From positions 62,001-126,000 of the forward strand of contig NZ_AMSI01000009.1 in assembly GCF_000300515.1 (NCBI RefSeq): 64,000 nucleotides of DNA. Direction: 5' to 3'. Each line of letters starts with the position of its first letter. The first letter of the stretch is position 1. Shown in pieces: positions 57,970 through 64,000 of the stretch. The notes under the pieces were generated by a model. That model saw only the letters and a program-made list of their open reading frames with translations. It did not search any database and was not told where the DNA came from. The translations under genes were made by a program, and so were the position numbers. This DNA is from Nitratireductor indicus C115 (GTDB taxonomy: Bacteria; Pseudomonadota; Alphaproteobacteria; Rhizobiales; Rhizobiaceae).

Positions 57970-58826
57970 GCGCGTTGCTTCTGGAGCCTTTCTCCTATGG
58001 CTATATGGTCAACGCCATGTGGGTCAGTGCGCTGGTGGGTGGGGTCTGCGCCTTCCTGTCGGCCTATCTCATGCTCAAGGGCTGGTCTCTGATCGGCGAC
58101 GCGCTCTCGCATTCCATCGTGCCCGGCGTGGCCGGTGCCTATATGCTCGGACTTCCCTTCTCGATCGGGGCGTTCTTCGCGGGCGGGCTGGCGGCGGGGG
58201 CGATGTTCTTCCTCAATCAGCGCACGAGATTGCGCGAAGACGCCATTATCGGCCTGATCTTCACCTCCTTCTTCGCGCTTGGCCTGTTCATGATCTCGCT
58301 GTCACCAGCCTCGGTAAACATCCAGACCATCGTGCTCGGCAACATTCTCGCCATAACGCCGGAAGATACGCTGCAACTGGTGATCATCGCCGCGGTGACG
58401 CTCGCCGTTCTCGCAGTGAAGTGGAAAGACCTGATGGTCGCCTTCTTCGATGAAAACCATGCGCGCTCCATCGGTCTCAATCCCGGATTTCTGCGCCTAG
58501 TCTTCTTCACGCTTCTGAGCGCCTGCACGGTAGCCGCCATGCAAACGGTCGGCGCCTTCCTCGTCATCGCCATGGTGGTGACGCCGGGTGCTACAGCTTA
58601 TCTTCTGACCGACCGCTTTCCGCGCCTTGTCCTCCTGGCCGTTCTGATCGGCAGCGTGTCGAGTTTCGCCGGCGCCTATTTCAGCTATTTTCTCGACGGC
58701 GCGACGGGCGGCATCATCGTGGTGCTGCAGACGCTCGCATTTCTCACCGCCTTCGTCTTTGCCCCGAAGCATGGCCTTTTGGCAGCGCGACGCAGGGCCA
58801 GGCTCGCCTTGCAGGAAGGGGCATGA
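57966..58826 (+). CDS. sitC: Manganese ABC transporter permease SitC
   Basis: An integral membrane protein of 286 residues with about eight hydrophobic helices, beginning [20 protein letters not shown]. The family motifs [20 protein letters not shown] and [27 protein letters not shown] are clear. It is one of two paralogous permease subunits (SitC and SitD). Confidence 0.93.
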   Translation: MSALLLEPFSYGYMVNAMWVSALVGGVCAFLSAYLMLKGWSLIGDALSHSIVPGVAGAYMLGLPFSIGAFFAGGLAAGAMFFLNQRTRLREDAIIGLIFTSFFALGLFMISLSPASVNIQTIVLGNILAITPEDTLQLVIIAAVTLAVLAVKWKDLMVAFFDENHARSIGLNPGFLRLVFFTLLSACTVAAMQTVGAFLVIAMVVTPGATAYLLTDRFPRLVLLAVLIGSVSSFAGAYFSYFLDGATGGIIVVLQTLAFLTAFVFAPKHGLLAARRRARLALQEGA

Positions 58827-59668
58827 CAATGGCCGATACGCTTTTGTTGCCCTTCGCCTTCCCCTTCATGCAGCAGGCTTTTGTGATCTCACTGCTGATC
58901 GCGGCGCCGATGGCTTTGCTTTCCTGTTTCCTCATCCTGAAAGGCTGGTCGCTGATGGGCGATGCGGTCAGCCATGCGGTTCTGCCCGGTGTGGTGATCG
59001 CCTATATGGCGGGCCTGCCCTTTGCCATCGGAGCCTTTGTGGCGGGCATGGTGTGCGTGACGGGGATCGGGTTCCTGAAGGAGAACAGCCGGGTCAAGGA
59101 AGACACCGTGATGGGCGTGGTGTTTTCCGGAATGTTCGGCCTTGGCCTGCTGCTCTACACCCGCATCCAGACGGATGTGCATCTCGATCACATCCTGTTC
59201 GGCGACATGCTCGGCGTTACCTGGAACGACATTGCGCAGACTGGTGGCATTGGGCTCGCAATCTGCGTCTGCATCCTGCTCTTTCGCCGCGATCTCCTGC
59301 TCGCCGCATTCGATGCGCAGCATGCGCGGGCCATCGGCTTGCCCGTGCGCGTTTTGCACTATGGGCTTCTGTCGCTGTTGTCGCTCGCAATCGTGGCCGC
59401 GCTATCATCCGTGGGCATCATCCTGTCCATCGCCATGCTTATCGGGCCCGGTGCGGTAGCGTTCCTGATCGTGCGGCGTTTCGAACACATGTTGCTGGTC
59501 AGCCTTGCAGTGGCACTGTTCTCGTCCTTTTTCGGGGTTTATCTCAGCTTCTTCATCGATAGCGCGCCGGCGCCGACCATCGTGCTTTTGATGACCGGGG
59601 TTTTCATCATCGCCTTCGTTGCAACCTTGTTTCGCGATGCCGGCAAGCCGTCGGCACCGCCGGCGTAA
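58823..59668 (+). CDS. sitD: Manganese ABC transporter permease SitD
   Basis: The second permease, 281 residues, with LKGWSLMGDAVSHAVLPGVV and LSSVGIILSIAMLIGPGAVAFLIVRRF, recognisably similar to SitC in the same places. The start ATG 58823 overlaps the sitC stop; ATG 58829 is an alternative. It converges on livF with only 5 bases between the stops. Confidence 0.93.
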   Translation: MTMADTLLLPFAFPFMQQAFVISLLIAAPMALLSCFLILKGWSLMGDAVSHAVLPGVVIAYMAGLPFAIGAFVAGMVCVTGIGFLKENSRVKEDTVMGVVFSGMFGLGLLLYTRIQTDVHLDHILFGDMLGVTWNDIAQTGGIGLAICVCILLFRRDLLLAAFDAQHARAIGLPVRVLHYGLLSLLSLAIVAALSSVGIILSIAMLIGPGAVAFLIVRRFEHMLLVSLAVALFSSFFGVYLSFFIDSAPAPTIVLLMTGVFIIAFVATLFRDAGKPSAPPA

Positions 59669-59673
59669 TCGCT

Positions 59674-60356
<683 letters not shown>

Positions 60357-60360
<4 letters not shown>

Positions 60361-61106
60361 GCGCCTTCTCCCAGATAGGCTTCGCGCACGGCGGGATCGT
60401 TTCGGATTTCCTCCACCGTTCCGGTTGCCACAATGCGCCCATAGACGAGGACGGATATGCGGTCAGCGAGGGCGAAGACAGCATCCATATCGTGCTCGAT
60501 GAGGAGAACCGGGGCTTGCGCGCGCAGCGTGTCGAGAAAGCGCGTCAGGGCCTGTGAGCCCTCGGGGCCCATGCCGGCCATGGGTTCGTCGAGCAGGAAG
60601 GCGCGGGCTCCCTGGGCGAGTGCTATGGCGATTTCAAGCTGGCGGCGCTCGCCATGGGACAGTTCGGCGGCGGGAACGCTTGCTCGATCCGACAGGCCCA
60701 CTCGGGAAAGAGCCTCGCGCGCCGGTTCGATCAGGCTCGCGTCGCGCATCACCGGGCGGAAGAAGCGGAAACTCGAGCCTGCGCTAGCCTGAACGGCCAG
60801 CATAACGTTGCGCAGCGCCGAGAATTCGCCTGCCAGGGATGAGATCTGGAAGGTTCTGCCCATGCCCAGACGGGCGCGTGCCGCCATGTCGAGCCCGCTC
60901 ACGTCGCGACCTTGGAACAGGATCGTTCCGCTGTCGGGCTTCAGCGAGCCGGCGATCTGTTGCACAAGGGTTGATTTGCCGGCTCCATTGGGGCCGATCA
61001 GGGCATGTATCTCACCGGATCGCAGATCGAGGCTCACATCGTCGGTTGCTTTGAGAGCGCCGAAGCTCTTCTCCAGATTTCGGATTTCGAGGACCGGTTC
61101 AGCCAT
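60357..61106 (-). CDS. livG: Branched-chain amino acid type ABC transporter ATP-binding protein LivG
   Basis: ATPase partner of LivF, 249 residues: Walker A GPNGAGKSTLVQQ, signature LSHGERRQLEIAIAL (an LSHGE variant common in LivG), Walker B AFLLDEPMAGMGPE. The start ATG 61106 lies 8 bases inside livM; the frame opens at 61175 without a conserved start. Confidence 0.92.
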
Positions 61107-62070
61107 GGCGGGCCCTTCCGGCAAGAAGCCCGACAACACCGCCCCGCGCAAAAAGCACGACGCAAAGCAGAACAAGGCCGAGGAAGAGCTGCCAATGCTC
61201 GGTCACGCCACCCAGCGCGAATTCGAAGAGAACGTAGACAATGGCACCGGCAAGTGGCCCCGCCAGTCGCCCCACGCCGCCGAGAATGATGAGCACGATC
61301 AGTTCGCCGGACATGTGCCAGGAAAGCATGGACGGGCTCACGAAGCGGTTGAGATCGGCAAAGAGCGCACCCGCGACGCCCGTCATCATCGCGGAAAGGA
61401 CGAAGGCGACAAGGCGAATGCGGAAGGGGGCGATGCCGACGGCCGCCAGGCGGATCTCGTTCTGCCGGCCTGCTTGAAGGGCCGCTCCGAAACGCGAATT
61501 GCGCAACAGGGCGAAAAAGGCGAGGCCCGCCAGAAGAAGTCCGGCAGCGATGAGGAAGAAGCTCATTGGCCGCATCGTGTTGGTGCCGGGGAAAGCATTG
61601 CGCACATAGATTGAAAGCCCGTCCTCGCCGCCATAGGCGGGCCAGGAGATGGCGAAGTAATAGATCATCTGCGCGAAGGCGAGGGTGATCATGATGAAAT
61701 AGACGCCGGAGGTGCGCAGCGATATCAGGCCGATCAGGAGCGCTGCCATGCCGGCGGCAGCAACTGCTGCGAGCCAGATCGACACCATCTGGTTGGTGCC
61801 CGGCAGACCGAAAAGCAGGGGCTCCGCATTGAAGGCATGCGTTGCGAGAATGCCCGCCGCATACCCGCCGATACCGAAGAAGGCGGCGTGGCCGAAGGAG
61901 ACGAGCCCGCCAAGCCCGAGCGCGATGTTGAGCCCGGTCGCAGCCAGGGCAAGGATGGCGATGCGGGTCGCCAGGGTCACATAGAACGGCTCGCCCATCG
62001 CATCGGCGGCGAAGGGAGCGGCCAGAAGCCCGAGGATCAGAAGGGCGTTGACGAGGGTCTCACGGTTCAT
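61099..62070 (-). CDS. livM: Branched-chain amino acid type ABC transporter permease LivM
   Basis: A 323-residue inner-membrane protein with about eight to ten hydrophobic helices (for example ALAATGLNIALGLGGLVSFGHAAFFGIGGYAAGIL), the LivM family pattern, and RNSRFGAALQAGRQNEIRLAAVGI in the coupling region. It is 9 bases after livH. Confidence 0.92.
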   Translation of the reverse strand: MNRETLVNALLILGLLAAPFAADAMGEPFYVTLATRIAILALAATGLNIALGLGGLVSFGHAAFFGIGGYAAGILATHAFNAEPLLFGLPGTNQMVSIWLAAVAAAGMAALLIGLISLRTSGVYFIMITLAFAQMIYYFAISWPAYGGEDGLSIYVRNAFPGTNTMRPMSFFLIAAGLLLAGLAFFALLRNSRFGAALQAGRQNEIRLAAVGIAPFRIRLVAFVLSAMMTGVAGALFADLNRFVSPSMLSWHMSGELIVLIILGGVGRLAGPLAGAIVYVLFEFALGGVTEHWQLFLGLVLLCVVLFARGGVVGLLAGRARHG

Positions 62071-62079
62071 CGCGTCGCC

Positions 62080-63000
62080 TCACGTGCTCGCGGCAAAGAG
62101 GCCGCGCGGCCTGAAGGCGAGGATCAGGGCCATGAGAATATAGATCAGCATCGAGGCAAGCGCCGCCCCCATGCCCGCGGCTTCGGAGGCGGGAAGGATC
62201 AGGGCGAAGAGATGCGGCAGGAGAAAGCGGCCGAGCGTCTCCGTCAGACCCACGAGGATAGAACCCAGAAGCGCACCCTTGATGGAGCCGATGCCGCCGA
62301 TCACGATGACCACGAAGGCAAGGATGAGCACGGGTTCACCCATGCCCACCTGCACGGATTGCAATGCACCTACCATGGCACCGGCAAGCCCTGCCAATGC
62401 TGCACCAAGTGCAAAGACGAGCGTGTAGAGCGTGCCGATATCGACGCCGAGCGCGCCGATCATCTCGCGATCGGATTCACCGGCGCGGATGCGCATGCCG
62501 AGCCTCGTTCGGCCTATCAGCACATAAAGGCCGAGCGCCACGGCGATGCCGACCGCGATGACGGCGAGGCGATAGACCGGATATTGCCCGCCGCCCGGCA
62601 ATGACGCGGCCCCCGTCAGAAGAGGCGGAATATCGAGATAGAGCGGAAAGGAACCGAACACCCAGCGCGTTCCCTCGGAAAAGATCAGGATCAGCGCGAA
62701 GGTCGCCAGCACCTGGTCGAGATGATCGCGCTCATAAAGCCTTCGAATGACGAGGATTTCGATTACTGCGCCGGCCATCGCCGCCGCCGCGAGGCTTGCC
62801 GCAAGACCAAGCCAGAAGGAACCGGTTGCCGCTGCCACCGCCGCACAGGCAAACGCGCCCACCATGAACAACGAGCCATGCGCCAGATTGATCAGTCCCA
62901 TCACGCCGAAGATCAGGGTTAACCCCGCAGCCATCAGGAACAGCATCACGCCGAACTGCAGACCGTTCAGGATTTGCTCGATGAAGAGGGGAAGGGACAC
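62080..63000 (-). CDS. livH: Branched-chain amino acid type ABC transporter permease LivH
   Basis: A 306-residue permease. Motifs are FGVMGLINLAHGSLFMVGAF at the N-terminus and a coupling segment RTRLGMRIRAGESDREMIGALGVDIGTLYTLVFALG, both typical of LivH. It lies 217 bases after the substrate-binding gene, with a hairpin in between. Confidence 0.92.
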   Translation of the reverse strand: MSLPLFIEQILNGLQFGVMLFLMAAGLTLIFGVMGLINLAHGSLFMVGAFACAAVAAATGSFWLGLAASLAAAAMAGAVIEILVIRRLYERDHLDQVLATFALILIFSEGTRWVFGSFPLYLDIPPLLTGAASLPGGGQYPVYRLAVIAVGIAVALGLYVLIGRTRLGMRIRAGESDREMIGALGVDIGTLYTLVFALGAALAGLAGAMVGALQSVQVGMGEPVLILAFVVIVIGGIGSIKGALLGSILVGLTETLGRFLLPHLFALILPASEAAGMGAALASMLIYILMALILAFRPRGLFAAST

Positions 63001-63164
63001 GGGCCGGCTGTTGGTTTGGTTGAACTGGAAATCTTCACGAGCGCCTCACCTTCGCGGTTCGACATGCTCGGCATTAAGGGAGAGGCAAGCCCAGAATAAG
63101 GGCTGGTTCGGCGACCTCCGTCGCATCTGGCTTGCCGCAATCTCGTTCTGATCGCACGGAGTCC

Positions 63165-63199
63165 CGCCCTCATGGTGAGCATGTCGAGCCATGAGGGCG
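63165..63199 (-). terminator. Hairpin between livJ and livH
   Basis: CGCCCTCATGG (63165-63175) and CCATGAGGGCG (63189-63199) form a perfect 11-bp stem. It lies 19 bases after the substrate-binding gene stop and 165 before livH, with no T run, so it may protect or partially terminate the upstream message. Confidence 0.5.
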
Positions 63200-63217
63200 A
63201 GGTCGTGTCGTCGCCGG

Positions 63218-64000
63218 CTACATCTTGCAGTCGGCCGCGTAGGCATCCTTGTGGTCGGTGAAGGCGGTGCCGACGATCTTGTTGGTCAGCGTGTCGCCGT
63301 CCTTCACCACCTCGCGGACATAGAAGTCCTGGATGGGATGGTTGTTGGTATTGAAGGAGAACTTGCCGCGCACCGACTTGAAGTCGGCAGCCTTGAGGGC
63401 GGCGCGGAAGGCGTCCTTGTCCTTCACGCTTGCCTTGGCGGATGCCGCCAGGATCAGGTTGGCGGTGTCGAAAGCCTGTGCCGCGTAGACGGAGGGCAGG
63501 CGACCATATTCGGCCTTGAAGCTCTCCACGAAGGCCTTGCTGGTCTCATTGTCGAGGTCCGGCGACCAGGATGCCGTGTTCTTGACGCCGAGCGCGGCAT
63601 CACCGATTGCCGGCAGCACGTCCTGGCTAAAGGAGAAGGCAGGGCCGAGCAGGGGCAGGTCCACGCCCGACTGGGCATATTGCTTGGTGAAGGCGATGCC
63701 CATGCCGCCTGGCAGGAAGAAGAACACGGAATCGGCACCGGAAGCGCGAATCTGCGCAATCTCGGCTGCGTAATCGGTCTGGCCGAGCTTGGTATAGACC
63801 TCGCCGGCCAGCTCGCCCTTGTAGTAGCGCTTGAAGCCGGTCAGCGAATCCTTGCCCGCCGGATAGTTGGGCGCCATGACGAAGGTCTTCTTGTAGTCCT
63901 TGTTGGCGGCCTCGCCCATGGCTTCGTGGAAATTGTCGTTCTGGTAGGCAACGTTGAAGTAGTTCGGGCTGCAGCCAGCCCCCGCAAGCGCGGAGGGACC
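63218..64000 (-). CDS. ABC transporter substrate-binding protein, LivJ/Urt type (5' partial)
   Basis: The C-terminal 260 residues of a periplasmic binding protein of the Liv family. The frame is open to the window edge (CSPNYFNVAYQNDNFHEAMGEA), so the N-terminus with signal peptide lies beyond 64000. Visible motifs are KTFVMAPNYPAGKDSLTGFKRYY and VFFFLPGGMGIAFTKQYAQSG. It is the first gene of this unit and its ligand is not identifiable. Confidence 0.88.
   Translation of the reverse strand, partial: GPSALAGAGCSPNYFNVAYQNDNFHEAMGEAANKDYKKTFVMAPNYPAGKDSLTGFKRYYKGELAGEVYTKLGQTDYAAEIAQIRASGADSVFFFLPGGMGIAFTKQYAQSGVDLPLLGPAFSFSQDVLPAIGDAALGVKNTASWSPDLDNETSKAFVESFKAEYGRLPSVYAAQAFDTANLILAASAKASVKDKDAFRAALKAADFKSVRGKFSFNTNNHPIQDFYVREVVKDGDTLTNKIVGTAFTDHKDAYAADCKM

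Overview
The window is a 64 kb piece of an alphaproteobacterial chromosome. Gene content and order suggest the order Hyphomicrobiales (Rhizobiales), probably the Brucellaceae/Phyllobacteriaceae side. The pointers are the block dnaQ-coaE-aroE-maf-ppsR | hemE-hemJ-rho-mnmE-mnmG-rsmG-parA-parB-holA, a Mur-type Fur regulator beside a sitABCD-like manganese transporter, DUF1402 and DUF2628 proteins, and two Omp25/Omp31-like porins. Gene density is high. I see no insertion sequence, prophage, CRISPR array, tRNA or rRNA. I do not name a genus.

Layout. 1-1.7 kb: arfB (cut by the window edge), a BON-LysM protein and alkB. 1.7-6.7 kb (minus): histidine operon hisB-DUF2628-hisH-DUF1330-hisA-hisF-hisE followed by coaA. 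6.9-10.4 kb (plus): hslV-GNAT-hslU and a DUF1402 protein. 10.5-13.2 kb (minus): Tim44-like gene, mltA, smr and a Xre regulator, tightly coupled. 13.4-14.6 kb: fxsA and secB. 14.7-18.3 kb (minus): ppsR-maf-aroE-coaE-dnaQ. 18.34-18.72 kb: probable replication origin next to hemE. 18.7-31 kb: hemE, hemJ, rho, a DUF255 thioredoxin-like gene, mnmE, a cluster of parS sites, mnmG, rsmG, parA, parB and holA. 31-37.5 kb: argG, a lytic transglycosylase, an SH3 protein, ffh, chorismate mutase, GNAT and rpsP. 37.6-41.3 kb (minus): leuD-ridA-leuB and asd. 41.4-43.5 kb: CitE-like lyase, DUF1737, a duplicated-hairpin membrane protein and a small metallopeptidase. 43.7-49.7 kb (plus): cpoB-tilS-ftsH-glmM. 50-52 kb: two outer-membrane beta-barrel genes. 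52.2-55.1 kb: polA. 55.5-59.7 kb: mur and sitABCD with operator-like palindromes. 59.7-64 kb (minus): branched-chain amino acid type ABC transporter livJ(partial)-H-M-G-F.

How it fits together. The central 20 kb looks like the origin domain. A divergent gene arrangement leaves a DnaA-box-like region between ppsR and hemE. To its right lie five near-consensus parS palindromes within 2.2 kb and, close by, the parA/parB genes whose products act on them. Two further parS-like sequences lie inside hisH (about 13 kb left of the origin) and polA (about 36 kb right). Most other genes are housekeeping: amino-acid biosynthesis (His, Leu, Arg, Asp family, chorismate), heme, CoA, protein quality control, tRNA modification, envelope maintenance and metal homeostasis.

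The best leads are the parS array and its outliers, a repeat found directly behind two stop codons, the divergent Mur-box region, an argG leader with a short ORF and hairpin, and a small membrane protein built from a duplicated hairpin. I found no clearly new multi-gene system. All scores come from reading the sequence by eye.
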